NCBI RefSeq assembly: GCF_902459735.1
Contig: NZ_CABPRV010000010.1
Location: 220,680 to 284,679 of the forward strand
Direction of reading: 5' to 3'
DNA length: 64,000 nucleotides
DNA from: Pandoraea capi
GTDB lineage: Bacteria > Pseudomonadota > Gammaproteobacteria > Burkholderiales > Burkholderiaceae
Below, in pieces: positions 1 to 8,247 of this stretch. The position numbers and the translations under genes are program-made. The notes under the pieces are model-generated. The model was not told the origin of the DNA and did not search any database. It was given only the letters and a program-made list of their open reading frames with translations. Within the stretch, counting starts at the first letter, position 1, and the number at the start of each line of letters is the position of its first letter.

Positions 1-1
1 G

Positions 2-307
2 CGCAGTCGACTCGGCGCGTTCGCAAGCGTGGCATTTACGCATCACGCGCCGTCGCCGCGTGCGCTGGCGTGGCTGCGTCTGTGGACGCGCAAGGAAAGT
101 CTCGTCAAGGTCGGCGGCACCACACTGGAAAGCATGAGCGCCATCGACCTCTCAGGGCTGCCGATGAGCGAAACGCCGCTGCGCGTGTGGCAACGCCGCG
201 TCACCCACGACATCTGGAGCATGACGGACTGGCTCGACCCAATGCTACGGATTACCGGCACGGTGTCGGGCGCTGGCAATGTCAGCGTCGAGCGTATCGA
301 CGGATGA
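2..307 (+). CDS. 4'-phosphopantetheinyl transferase, C-terminal part (5' end outside window)
   Basis: The frame is open from the first bases of the window and stops at 305-307, so this is the C-terminal ~101 residues of a longer protein. It contains WTRKESLVK, which fits the W(T/S)xKE(A/S)xxK signature of the 4'-phosphopantetheinyl transferase superfamily; in the family the Glu of this motif helps bind Mg2+. These enzymes move the phosphopantetheine arm of CoA to carrier proteins of fatty-acid, polyketide or peptide synthases. The true start lies upstream of the window, so the substrate class (Sfp or AcpS type) cannot be judged. Confidence 0.7.
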   Translation, partial: RSRLGAFASVAFTHHAPSPRALAWLRLWTRKESLVKVGGTTLESMSAIDLSGLPMSETPLRVWQRRVTHDIWSMTDWLDPMLRITGTVSGAGNVSVERIDG

Positions 308-339
308 GCGACGCAGGCCGGGCGGCTGACGTCGCACGG

Positions 340-373
340 AAAAGCAAAACGCCCATGCACGACGTCATGGGCG
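340..373 (-). terminator. Rho-independent terminator of ahpF
   Basis: An 8-bp inverted repeat (CGCCCATG at 350-357, CATGGGCG at 366-373) with an 8-nt loop. Read on the minus strand the stem is followed by TTTTGCTTTT. It lies 60 bp past the ahpF stop codon. Confidence 0.65.
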
Positions 374-433
374 CTTCGCGTACTGCATGTCGATCGGTGC
401 TGCGGTCCTGTGACCGCAACACCCTCGTCGGGA

Positions 434-2023
434 TCAGGCCGCCACGGCGGCGGCTTCCGCCACCATCTCGTCTTCGACCGAACTGAGCATCAGATGCTCG
501 AACGCGCCGAGCGATGCCTTGGCACCCTCGCCAACGGCGATCACGATCTGCTTGAACGGCACCGTCGTCACGTCGCCCGCCGCGAACACGCCCGGCACGG
601 ACGTCGCACCCTTGGCATCGACTTCGATCTCGCCATGACGCGAGAGCGCGACCGTGCCCTTGATCCACTCGGTGTTCGGCACCAGACCGATCTGCACGAA
701 CACGCCTTCGAGCGCAATCGTCGAACCCTCGCCCGTGGCACGGTCGAGATACGTCAGACCGTTGACCTTCTGGCCGTCACCGACGATTTCCGTCGTTTGC
801 GCATTCATCAGCACGCGCACGTTCGGCAGGCTGCGCAGCTTGCGCTGAAGCACTTCGTCGGCGCGCAGTTGCGTGCCGTATTCGATCAGCGTGACTTCCT
901 TGACGATGCCCGCCAGATCGATCGCCGCTTCCACGCCCGAGTTGCCGCCACCGACCACGGCAACGCGCTTGCCCTTGAACAACGGGCCATCGCAGTGCGG
1001 GCAGTAGGCGACGCCACGATTGCGGTATTCGCGCTCGCCCGGTGCGCCGATTTCGCGCCAGCGGGCGCCGGTCGCCAGTACCACGGCACGGGCCTTGAGC
1101 ACCGCGCCGCTGGCCAGATGCACTTCGTGAATCTTGCCGGGGATCAACGCTTCGGCACGCTGCGTGTCGATTACGTCGACGTCATACGACTTCACGTGCT
1201 GCTCCAGCGCCGTGGCGAACTTCGGCCCTTCGGTGTGCGTGACGGAGACGAAGTTCTCGATCGCCATCGTGTCGAGCACCTGACCACCGAAGCGCTCGGC
1301 GACGACGCCCGTCACGATGCCCTTGCGCGCCGCGTAAATGGCTGCGGCGGCCCCTGCCGGTCCACCGCCCACGATCAGCATGTCGTAGACCGGCTTGTTC
1401 TCGAGCGCCTTGGCGGCACGGGCGGTCGCGCCCGTGTCGAGCTTCGCGAGCAGTTCCTTCACGCTGGTGCGGCCTTGCGTGAACGATTCGCCGTTGAGGA
1501 ACACCGTCGGCACCGCCATCACCTGACGTGCTTCGACTTCGCTCTGGAACAGCGCACCGTCGATGGTGACTTGCTGGATACGCGGATTGATGAGCGCCAT
1601 CACGTTCAGTGCCTGCACGACTTCCGGGCAGTTCTGGCACGACAGCGAAATGTACGTCTCGAAGCGGAAATCGCCATCGAGATCGCGAACCTGCGCGATG
1701 GTGTCGTCGTCGAGCTTGAGCGGATGACCACCGACGTGCAGCAGCGCGAGCACCAGCGACGTGAACTCATGACCCATCGGCAACCCTGCGAAACGGATGC
1801 GCGGCGCCTCACCCGGCGTGCCGATCGCGAAGGACGGACGACGCTCGTTGGCGTCATCACGCGACACGACGGCAATCTTGTCCGACAGCGGCGCGATCTC
1901 GTCGACCAGCGCCTTCATTTCGGCAGACTTGGGGCTATCGTCGAGCCACACGGCGATCTCGATGGGGCGCGTGACTTTCTGGAGGTACGTTTGCAACTGG
2001 GCTTTGAGGTTCGCGTCCAACAT
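434..2023 (-). CDS. ahpF: alkyl hydroperoxide reductase subunit F (AhpF)
   Basis: Flavoprotein disulfide reductase that passes electrons from NAD(P)H through FAD and two disulfide centres to AhpC, in the cytoplasm. The 529-residue length is near the usual ~520. The N-terminal thioredoxin-like double domain carries CQNC (Cys129/Cys132). The FAD dinucleotide motif GGGPAG is near 219-224, the redox centre CPHC is at 341-344, and a second GGGNSG motif near 355 fits NAD(P)H binding. The start was placed at MLDANLKAQ because the family begins there; the upstream codons in the same frame look non-coding. It lies 203 bp downstream of ahpC on the same strand, separated by two strong hairpins. Confidence 0.96.
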   Translation of the reverse strand: MLDANLKAQLQTYLQKVTRPIEIAVWLDDSPKSAEMKALVDEIAPLSDKIAVVSRDDANERRPSFAIGTPGEAPRIRFAGLPMGHEFTSLVLALLHVGGHPLKLDDDTIAQVRDLDGDFRFETYISLSCQNCPEVVQALNVMALINPRIQQVTIDGALFQSEVEARQVMAVPTVFLNGESFTQGRTSVKELLAKLDTGATARAAKALENKPVYDMLIVGGGPAGAAAAIYAARKGIVTGVVAERFGGQVLDTMAIENFVSVTHTEGPKFATALEQHVKSYDVDVIDTQRAEALIPGKIHEVHLASGAVLKARAVVLATGARWREIGAPGEREYRNRGVAYCPHCDGPLFKGKRVAVVGGGNSGVEAAIDLAGIVKEVTLIEYGTQLRADEVLQRKLRSLPNVRVLMNAQTTEIVGDGQKVNGLTYLDRATGEGSTIALEGVFVQIGLVPNTEWIKGTVALSRHGEIEVDAKGATSVPGVFAAGDVTTVPFKQIVIAVGEGAKASLGAFEHLMLSSVEDEMVAEAAAVAA

Positions 2024-2112
2024 GGCTTTGTTTCCGTCTCGATAGGGTGAGCGAGGTCCACCGCGTCGGCCGTCGGCTGGCGCAGATGAGTTGTCGGGAA
2101 TTCGGGGTTGGG

Positions 2113-2181
2113 TGCCGGCGCAGCGGGGTTTAGGGGGACCCGCGCGCCGGCAGGACACGCCGCTCTGTGACGGGAGCGGCG
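2113..2181 (-). promoter_or_regulatory. Two hairpins between ahpC and ahpF
   Basis: Hairpin 1: 8-bp arms CGCCGCTC (2158-2165) and GAGCGGCG (2174-2181). Hairpin 2: 9-bp arms TGCCGGCGC (2113-2121) and GCGCCGGCA (2144-2152), extended inward by GCGGG/CCCGC past one bulged A (2122). On the minus strand both lie just after the ahpC stop and before ahpF. Neither is followed by a T run, so they may protect the ahpC transcript or attenuate readthrough into ahpF rather than terminate fully. Confidence 0.5.
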
Positions 2182-2226
2182 CTTACAGCAACGAAACTAC
2201 GATGCGGTTTCGGTCATGCGTGACGC

Positions 2227-2790
2227 TTAGATCTTGCCGATCAGGTCGAGCGACGGGCTCAGCGTTTCAGCGCCCGGCGTCCACTTGGCGGGGCACACTT
2301 CGCCCGGGTGAGCGGCGATGTACTGAGCGGCCTGCACCTTGCGCAGCAGTTCCTTGGCGTCCCGGCCGATGCCGTTGTCATGGATTTCGCACAGCTTGAT
2401 CTCGCCTTCCGGGTTGATCACGAACGTGCCGCGCAGGGCCAGACCTTCTTCCTCGATCAGCACGTCGAAGTTGCGCGAGATCGCCAGCGTCGGGTCGGCA
2501 ACCATCGGGTACTGGATCTTCTGGATCGTGTCCGACGTGTCGTGCCAGGCCTTGTGCGTGAAATGCGTGTCGGTCGAGACGCTGTAGATTTCAACGCCCA
2601 GCTTCTTGAATTCTTCGTAGTTGTCGGCCAGATCGCCAAGTTCGGTCGGGCACACGAAGGTGAAGTCGGCCGGGTAGAACACCACCACCGACCACTTGCC
2701 CTTCAGGGTCTCGTCGGTCACGGTGATGAAGTCGCCATTTTGGTAGGCGTTGGCTTTGAACGGCTTGATCTGGGTGTTGATGATCGGCAT
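2227..2790 (-). CDS. ahpC: alkyl hydroperoxide reductase subunit C (2-Cys peroxiredoxin)
   Basis: Typical 2-Cys peroxiredoxin of 187 residues that reduces H2O2 and organic hydroperoxides and is recycled by AhpF. The peroxidatic cysteine is Cys47 in FVCPTE, the resolving cysteine is Cys166 in EVCPAKW; both are at the positions of the E. coli protein. The ATG at 2790 is preceded on the minus strand by AAGAGAC, a plausible ribosome site. It is the first gene before ahpF. Control by the peroxide regulator OxyR is usual for this gene; the upstream region has suggestive repeats but no clean OxyR consensus. Confidence 0.97.
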   Translation of the reverse strand: MPIINTQIKPFKANAYQNGDFITVTDETLKGKWSVVVFYPADFTFVCPTELGDLADNYEEFKKLGVEIYSVSTDTHFTHKAWHDTSDTIQKIQYPMVADPTLAISRNFDVLIEEEGLALRGTFVINPEGEIKLCEIHDNGIGRDAKELLRKVQAAQYIAAHPGEVCPAKWTPGAETLSPSLDLIGKI

Positions 2791-2825
2791 GACGTTGTCT
2801 CTTGGACGGGGTGGAAAGTGTTGCC

Positions 2826-2903
2826 AGTATGCCGAATGCTATCGATCAATTGAAATTGATTCTTAGAATCTATGCGATTAAGCCAGACTATCGATGTCGA
2901 TAG
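2826..2903 (-). promoter_or_regulatory. Putative ahpC promoter with two inverted repeats
   Basis: On the minus strand a possible -35 TTCAAT (2849-2854) is 17 bp from a possible -10 CATACT (2826-2831). The -35 is inside a 16-bp inverted repeat, ATCAATT-GA-AATTGAT (2845-2860). Further upstream is a second perfect one, CTATCGA-TG-TCGATAG (2888-2903). The ATAG half-sites recall OxyR boxes, but the spacing does not match the four-half-site consensus. Confidence 0.4.
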
Positions 2904-2925
2904 CCTGGCGGCTATGGCCTCGCCG

Positions 2926-2961
2926 CGCCCCCCGGCGGCGGCCATGCGGACAAGGGGGGCG
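2926..2961 (-). terminator. Hairpin after the beta-propeller gene
   Basis: Arms CGCCCCCC (2926-2933) and GGGGGGCG (2954-2961) form an 8-bp G:C stem directly after the stop codon of the gene ending at 2962. No T run follows, so termination would be weak or factor-dependent. Confidence 0.35.
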
Positions 2962-3639
2962 TCAGGCCTTGGGGTAGCGCACGGCACGCACCTTGCCGCT
3001 GGTTGCACCGCCGCAGTAGAAGGTCCCGTGTCCGTCGTACTCCAGGCCGCTCACGACCACGCCATCCGGCATTTGCACGCGCTTGAGGACTTCGCTGCTG
3101 GTCGGGTCGACCTGACGCAGCTCGCTCTGTTCGTTCTCCCACGTGCCGTGCCACAGTTCGTCGTTCGCCCACGTCACGCCCGTGACGAAGCGGTCGGACT
3201 CGATGGTGCGTAACACGCGTCCGTCCGCCGGGTCGATTTGCAGGATGCGGCGGTCGCGGTACTGACCGACCCACAGGCTGCCTTCGGCCCACGTGAGCCC
3301 GGAGTTGCTGCCCCGGTCGGCGGGCGCCGGGATCGAATGCAGCACGCGACCGGTCGACGGATCGATCTTGTCGATGCGCGATTCCGCGATTTGATAGAGA
3401 TGCTTGCCGTCGAATGCGGTACCGGCATCGCTCGGCGCGTCGAGCGTGCGGCTGACTGCGCCGTTAGACGGATCGAAGGCCACCAGCGCTTCGCCGGTAG
3501 CGGCCCATACCTGCCGTCCGTCGAAGGTCACGCCGTGGATGCGATCGAAGCCCGGGAACGGACCATATTCGCTGGTGATGTCGGCCGCACTCACGGCGGT
3601 CGTTTGAAGGCGGCTTTGCTGCTGGGGTTTGCTCGTCAT
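2962..3639 (-). CDS. beta-propeller repeat protein (YncE / Vgb / glutaminyl-cyclase-like fold)
   Basis: A 225-residue protein built of short repeats of the type GxxxWVGxxxxxxIxxIDPxTGRVLxxI, the hallmark of YncE/Vgb-like and glutamine-cyclotransferase-like beta propellers. At least four such blades are visible (for example VAFDPSNG, IDKIDPSTGRVL, LQIDPADGRVL, RQVDPTSSEVL). No signal peptide is seen, so it is probably cytoplasmic. The enzyme activity, if any, cannot be assigned; the repeats alone do not separate a lyase, a cyclase and a binding protein. It lies 51 bp downstream of the regulator gene 3691-4938 on the same strand and may be co-transcribed with it. Confidence 0.75.
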   Translation of the reverse strand: MTSKPQQQSRLQTTAVSAADITSEYGPFPGFDRIHGVTFDGRQVWAATGEALVAFDPSNGAVSRTLDAPSDAGTAFDGKHLYQIAESRIDKIDPSTGRVLHSIPAPADRGSNSGLTWAEGSLWVGQYRDRRILQIDPADGRVLRTIESDRFVTGVTWANDELWHGTWENEQSELRQVDPTSSEVLKRVQMPDGVVVSGLEYDGHGTFYCGGATSGKVRAVRYPKA

Positions 3640-3690
3640 GTCAGGCTCCTGTCTTCTGTAGAGACGCCACGTTCGGCGTGCAAGTCCACT

Positions 3691-4938
3691 CTAGCCAAAC
3701 GCCCATCCGGCAGGGAGTAACAATATCGTCGTGAATTCGGTGAGCGGAGGCGCCATCCAGCGACGCGCGCGCGCCAGACCGATTGCGCGCACCCGTCCCT
3801 GCGTCTCCAGCTCGCTCAGCGCACGCTGCACCGTGCGCTGACTGGCGCCGAGGGCCAGCGCGAGCGCCGACGTCGACCACGCGGCGCCGTCGGCAAGCAG
3901 CGCAACGAGCGATGCCCGTTCGCCATCGATGGGCGGAAGCAGCACGGCGACATCCGGTTCGCTTGCCATGCCTGCGCGGCCACACGGTCGCAGCGCGAAA
4001 CCGGCCGCCGTGGCATCGATATCGGCGATGCCGCGAAGCAGCGTACGCAGACGCCCGATCTCGACGCGCAGACGTGCGCGATGCGTCTCGTCCATATCCT
4101 CGGGACGGCGCAGGTGAAACGCTTCGGCGATCAGGCGTTCGCGCGAGGCATCTCCCGGCCAGGCGCGGGCCAGCGTCAACGCGAGCGTGAAGAGCACCGG
4201 ACGCCTCGCCAGCGGACGCCACACATTGCCCGTGCCGACACCACGACGGCAGGCGTCGATCACCAGCGTATCGGAGTGCACCAGCGCTGCGGCGGTTTCG
4301 ATCGACACCGTCTGCTCTCTGCCGCGCTGCCACCGTCTCGCCGCGGGGCGCGTCAGCACGTCATGAAGACCGTCGATCTCCGCGCGCAGTGCTGGCACAC
4401 CGGCGGTGTCGGCGGCGGATCGCGCGCGGCCAAGCGCATGACGTGCGTCGTCGACGCGCAGGGTGCGCAGCGCCAGTTCTGCCGCAATCAGGGCATGCAC
4501 GGCAACGAGACGTGCCGGGATGTCACTGTGGGACACCTCATCGAGGGCCTGCGCCGTCGCATCGAGCTTGCCCATCAGCAGCAGACGCCGGGCCACGATG
4601 AGCCGCGCGAGCATGGCGTTCGGTGCGTCGCCATGCGATGCGAGATACGCCGCCGCCGTCTGCAATGCGCGAAGGGTGCCGCCGATGTCGCGCATGGCGA
4701 GCGCGACTTCGGCGTCGGCGACGACGCACCGTGCCCGCGCAAGTGCTTCATGTGCACCGAAGCCACGCGCCGCCCGCTTGAGCAGATCGCGGGCGAGGGG
4801 ATAATCGCCGAGCTGCGCCATCGCGATTCCGCGCAGCGCAAGCGCCGGCGGATCGTCGCGAAGGGCGACACGGCGCAATGCGCCAAGCGGATCGCCCGCG
4901 GCCAGCGCGCGGGCGGAAGCGGCAAGGAGGGAGTCCAT
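3691..4938 (-). CDS. transcriptional regulator with helical-repeat N-terminus and C-terminal HTH
   Basis: A 415-residue protein. The first ~200 residues are Ala/Leu/Arg-rich paired helices resembling TPR repeats (for example ALALRGIAMAQLGDYPLARDLLKRA). A middle part (about 225-310) resembles the winged-helix region of SARP/BTAD-type regulators, with RPVLFTLALTLARAW and RLRVEIGRLRTLLRG. A second helix-turn-helix near the C-terminus (STSALALALGASQRTVQRAL) reads like a GntR/IclR-style recognition helix. No ligand domain is recognised. The likely target is its own region and the beta-propeller gene 51 bp downstream. Family placement is tentative. Confidence 0.6.
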   Translation of the reverse strand: MDSLLAASARALAAGDPLGALRRVALRDDPPALALRGIAMAQLGDYPLARDLLKRAARGFGAHEALARARCVVADAEVALAMRDIGGTLRALQTAAAYLASHGDAPNAMLARLIVARRLLLMGKLDATAQALDEVSHSDIPARLVAVHALIAAELALRTLRVDDARHALGRARSAADTAGVPALRAEIDGLHDVLTRPAARRWQRGREQTVSIETAAALVHSDTLVIDACRRGVGTGNVWRPLARRPVLFTLALTLARAWPGDASRERLIAEAFHLRRPEDMDETHRARLRVEIGRLRTLLRGIADIDATAAGFALRPCGRAGMASEPDVAVLLPPIDGERASLVALLADGAAWSTSALALALGASQRTVQRALSELETQGRVRAIGLARARRWMAPPLTEFTTILLLPAGWAFG

Positions 4939-5080
4939 CGCGGGATATTACCGCGCGACCTCTCACTCCCCGCCTCTGTGCCTACGACGGGCGCGCCTTC
5001 GACGTGCCGTCATCAGGCAGACGCTAAGGCAGACAAGCAGCGCAGGATTACAATCGAGGCATCCCGACGCGAGGTAAGCC

Positions 5081-6115
5081 ATGCCAAACCCATCGCACAA
5101 GGCGCACGAGGCGCACGACCACGATCATCCGCACGGCAACGGCAGCGATGGAGACGGCGACCACGATCACGCTCACCACACGCACGCCGGACACAGCCAT
5201 GCGGGACACAGCCACGCAGGTCATAGCCATGCCAGTGGCGTGACCGATCAGCGGCGGATCGGCATCGCCTTCGTGCTCATCGCGGTTTTCATGGTGATCG
5301 AAATTGTCGGCGGCCTGCTCTCCGGCTCGCTTGCGCTGCTCGCCGACGCCGGCCACATGGTGAGCGATGCGGCCGCGCTCGCTTTTAGCTGGATCGCGAT
5401 TCACTACGGCAAGCGACCGGCGACGCTGCAATTGACCTACGGTTACAAGCGGCTCGAAGTGCTGGCGGCATTCGTCAACGGATGCGCGCTGTTCGTCATT
5501 GCGGGATGGATCGTGATCGAAGCGATCCGACGGTTTACCGAGCCGGTACCGATTGTGGGGACGACGATGCTTATCGTGGCGTTTGCGGGGCTGCTCGCGA
5601 ACATCGCCGCGTTCATGGTGTTGCATGGCGGCAACCGCGAGAATCTGAACATGCGCGGCGCCTGGTTACACGTGCTGGGCGACATGCTGGGCTCGGCAGC
5701 GGCGATCGTCGCGGCCGTCGTCATTCTGCTCACCGGCTGGATGCCCATCGACCCGCTGCTGTCGATCTTCGTGGCGGTCATCATTCTGAAGAGCGCGTGG
5801 GGCATCGTGAGGTCATCCGCCCACATCCTGCTCGAAGGCACGCCCGACTCGCTCAACCCTACGGAAATCAAGGCCGATCTGGAGGCCACGGTCACACAGG
5901 TGCGCAGCGTGCATCACATCCACGCGTGGTCGATTACGGGCGAGCGTCACATGATCACCTTGCATGCCGTGCCCGCGCCCGGCGCGAGCACGCGCGACGC
6001 CATGGTCGCCGTGCAGCAACGGCTGGCCACGCGCTTCAACGTGGAGCACGCCACGATTCAGATCGAAGACGCGGCATGTGAAGCCCAATCGCCGTGTAAC
6101 GAGCGAGACGGATGA
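5081..6115 (+). CDS. cation diffusion facilitator (Zn2+/Co2+-type exporter, CzcD/ZitB-like)
   Basis: A 344-residue inner-membrane metal/proton antiporter of the CDF family. After a ~50-residue His-rich cytoplasmic tail containing three AGHSH repeats come six predicted membrane segments. The two metal-site pairs are visible: HxxxD in LADAGHMVSDA (helix 2) and HxxxD in HVLGDMLGS (helix 5). The C-terminal cytoplasmic domain (ADLEATVTQVRSVHHIHAWSI) is the usual dimerising, metal-sensing module. It stands alone between divergent and convergent neighbours. Zn2+ is the likeliest substrate by family, with Co2+ or Cd2+ possible. Confidence 0.92.
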   Translation: MPNPSHKAHEAHDHDHPHGNGSDGDGDHDHAHHTHAGHSHAGHSHAGHSHASGVTDQRRIGIAFVLIAVFMVIEIVGGLLSGSLALLADAGHMVSDAAALAFSWIAIHYGKRPATLQLTYGYKRLEVLAAFVNGCALFVIAGWIVIEAIRRFTEPVPIVGTTMLIVAFAGLLANIAAFMVLHGGNRENLNMRGAWLHVLGDMLGSAAAIVAAVVILLTGWMPIDPLLSIFVAVIILKSAWGIVRSSAHILLEGTPDSLNPTEIKADLEATVTQVRSVHHIHAWSITGERHMITLHAVPAPGASTRDAMVAVQQRLATRFNVEHATIQIEDAACEAQSPCNERDG

Positions 6116-6169
6116 CGCCGGCGGTCACGGCCCGGCGAGCGTTGCGCTTCGCCGGGCCGCAAACGTGCA

Positions 6170-6820
6170 TTACCAGCGATACGTCACGCCGAGCTTCACG
6201 ACGGGGTAGAAGCGAAGCCGGTCAGCCTTGTCCTGAAGCTCCTGACGCTGTGCATCGACGGTTGCCTGTCCGACGATGGCAGTGATGAACGGCGACACGT
6301 TGAGGTCGACCTTCGGCCGGCCGTACGCGACACCTGCGTCGAACGACATCGACCAGCCGGGCGTGCCTTCCGGTGCGTGGCCGAAACCGATACCGAGATA
6401 CGGGCGCACCGTCGGCAGCTTGATACGGCCGGTCACCGATTGCCCCGCCGTCGGATAGGCTACGCCGCGATAGACATAGACGTCCTGCACCGCGTGGCCC
6501 ACGAGATCGACATGGTCGTTGCCGACCAGCACGCCCGCCGTCAGGCGAAACGGTAACGTTGCGGGGGCCGGGAAGAAGTCCGCATAAATGCCGCCGTGCA
6601 GGAAACGCGCCTTGCCGTTGTAGCGCACTTCACCGGCCGTAAAGCTATGCGACAGCGCCAGCCCATTCACGTCGGCACGCGCACCGATATGACGCGTGAT
6701 ACCGACACCCATACCGTAGCCCAGACCTTCGGTGCCCACGGTGCCGTACATTTCGATGGCGTGCGCATGCGCCGTGCATGCGAGCGTCGCCACGGCAAAA
6801 GCCATTGCCTTGCAGTTCAT
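6170..6820 (-). CDS. outer-membrane beta-barrel protein (hypothetical)
   Basis: A 216-residue protein with a signal peptide ending in AHA near residue 20. The mature part is rich in alternating hydrophobic and polar residues with Gly/Tyr turns, and ends in GVTYRW, an aromatic C-terminus typical of barrels inserted by the BAM complex. Strand pairs such as TAGVLVGNDHVDLV and RPYLGIGFGHA fit a small (8- to 10-strand) barrel as in OmpA/OmpW-like proteins. The substrate or role is unknown. It converges on the CDF gene, whose stop is 54 bp away. Confidence 0.7.
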   Translation of the reverse strand: MNCKAMAFAVATLACTAHAHAIEMYGTVGTEGLGYGMGVGITRHIGARADVNGLALSHSFTAGEVRYNGKARFLHGGIYADFFPAPATLPFRLTAGVLVGNDHVDLVGHAVQDVYVYRGVAYPTAGQSVTGRIKLPTVRPYLGIGFGHAPEGTPGWSMSFDAGVAYGRPKVDLNVSPFITAIVGQATVDAQRQELQDKADRLRFYPVVKLGVTYRW

Positions 6821-7262
6821 GTGTTACTTGCAACTCAAAAAAGGGGGAGAGGCGTTGGAGGACGTTAGATGGCGTTGGGCCACGTCAAGAACGAGGATTG
6901 GCGAGCGTCGGCTGACAACCCGGATCGTCGAGACGGCGAACCGCGTTCGCGCATGCCCGTGTCGATCGTCGTTGCAGAGGGTGAGATCGCGTAGCAATAG
7001 GCGCGACCGGTCCTACGGTGTATTCCGAAATCAAACTTCACTACATTCCCCGCTGAGATGTTGCGCCCCTGACGTTTGCCGTGGTATCCGGCATCGTTCT
7101 GGTTTAGTGCCGCGATGCTAGCACGCGGCCTGTGACAGTCAGATTGGCCGTGAGCATGCGTTGCCGCCGCACAACAAGCGCGGGGCCGGGACGACGGATC
7201 GACGGTCCAGGCGGAGCCGATCCGGGGTATCCGTGCTCAGGAAGGCGTTTGAAACGTGGGGT
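6821..7262. other. Intergenic stretch with no supported gene
   Basis: About 440 bp between the outer-membrane protein and the small gene 7263-7505. Short open frames on both strands are Arg-rich and lack ribosome sites. It must contain the promoter of the outer-membrane protein. I see no strong repeat in it. Confidence 0.5.
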
Positions 7263-7505
7263 TCAGCGTGGCGGAGATTCGCCGTCGTCACGGCAATCGC
7301 TTCCCGCGCATTGCCGTGGGGCGCCGCGCGCGTGCGCGCCCGGTCCGGACGACGTGCCCTGACGTCCGAAACCGATCTGCTGAAAGACGCCGCCGCCGAT
7401 TTCGAAACCGGTGGCGTAGTGATAAGCGGCAACGGTCGAACCGAGTGCCACCGACAGCAACAACAACGTTCCCGTACGCCAGCGGCGTCGGACCGTGGAA
7501 GCCAT
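7263..7505 (-). CDS. small hypothetical membrane or exported protein
   Basis: An 80-codon frame starting MASTVRRRWRTGTLLLLSVA. A basic N-terminus is followed by one hydrophobic segment (about residues 13-27), so it may be a membrane anchor or signal peptide. The start codon is preceded by a strong ribosome site (AGGGAGGAGAC just before ATG), the main reason to accept it. The C-terminal half is Gly/Ser/Arg-rich and resembles nothing I know. It is divergent from the MarR gene at 7761 across a region with a near-perfect palindrome and may be a target of that regulator. Confidence 0.45.
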   Translation of the reverse strand: MASTVRRRWRTGTLLLLSVALGSTVAAYHYATGFEIGGGVFQQIGFGRQGTSSGPGAHARGAPRQCAGSDCRDDGESPPR

Positions 7506-7697
7506 GTCTCCTCCCTGTCAGAGGTCGGCCCGCTCGGAGGACGCCTGCGCCGGCTAGCGGCGATTGGCAAACCACACTCCGGCACTGCTACGTCCTGGCG
7601 GGGATCGAGTTTCCAGTAACGACTGAGTCTCGTTTTTTCGCGATTCTGCACGCGACCGCCCAGATTTGTCACCCCGGCTATCCCTAAGACCGTCATT

Positions 7698-7716
7698 TAT
7701 ATCGCAATGTGATATA
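7698..7716. promoter_or_regulatory. Candidate MarR operator
   Basis: A 19-bp near-perfect palindrome, TATATCGCA-A-TGTGATATA, with 8 of 9 positions paired. It lies 44 bp before the marR-family start codon and between it and the divergent small gene. MarR proteins commonly bind such AT-rich palindromes next to their own gene. Confidence 0.55.
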
Positions 7717-7760
7717 TTTTTCGGCTTTCAGACGTCTCCCATATTCTTAGCCGCTGACTT

Positions 7761-8234
7761 ATGACTGCATCGACTCCCCCGGACCATCCGGCGCAGCAAC
7801 ATGCCCCCGAAGTGCCCGACGCGCCGATCACAGCGCACGCCCTGACGAAGAGCGACTTCGAGGCGCTCTCGGAATTTCGCTATCGGCTGCGGCGCTTTCT
7901 CAATTTCAGCGAGACGGCGGCACGCGAGGGAGGCATCACGCCGCAGCAGTATCTGTTGTTGCTGCACGTCAAAGGTATCCCGGGGCGGGAGTGGGCGTCT
8001 ATCAGTGAATTAGCGGAGCGGCTTCAGGCCGTGCATCACAGCGTGGTTGCGCTCGTTGCCCGCTGCGAGAAGGCCGGGCTCGTCACGCGTCGTCAGAACG
8101 AGAGCGACCGGCGCGTCGTGGAAATTCATCTGTCCCCGGCGGGCGAAGCGTGTCTGGCGAATCTCGCGGCCCAGCATCGCAACGAACTGAGCACCTTCGC
8201 CGACATCTTCCACATTCGTGGCGTCCATCTGTAA
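7761..8234 (+). CDS. MarR-family transcriptional regulator
   Basis: A 157-residue protein with a central MarR winged helix: FLNFSETAAREGGITPQQYLLLLHVKG (helices 1-2), SISELAERLQAVHHSVVALVARCEKAGLV (recognition region), then the wing DRRVVEIHLSPAGEACL. The DxRxxxxxLT-like wing motif (SDRRVVEIHLS) is conserved. The first 30 residues are Pro/Ala-rich and probably disordered. It is 13 bp upstream of the ClC gene and probably in the same transcript, so the ClC transporter is a likely target. The ligand is unknown. Confidence 0.88.
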   Translation: MTASTPPDHPAQQHAPEVPDAPITAHALTKSDFEALSEFRYRLRRFLNFSETAAREGGITPQQYLLLLHVKGIPGREWASISELAERLQAVHHSVVALVARCEKAGLVTRRQNESDRRVVEIHLSPAGEACLANLAAQHRNELSTFADIFHIRGVHL

Positions 8235-8247
8235 TCCCGGTACCGTC

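Noticed and set aside
7139-7696. A 185-codon minus-strand frame overlapping the small gene
   Set aside because: No ribosome site and Arg-rich composition; the 80-codon frame in another phase has a strong ribosome site.
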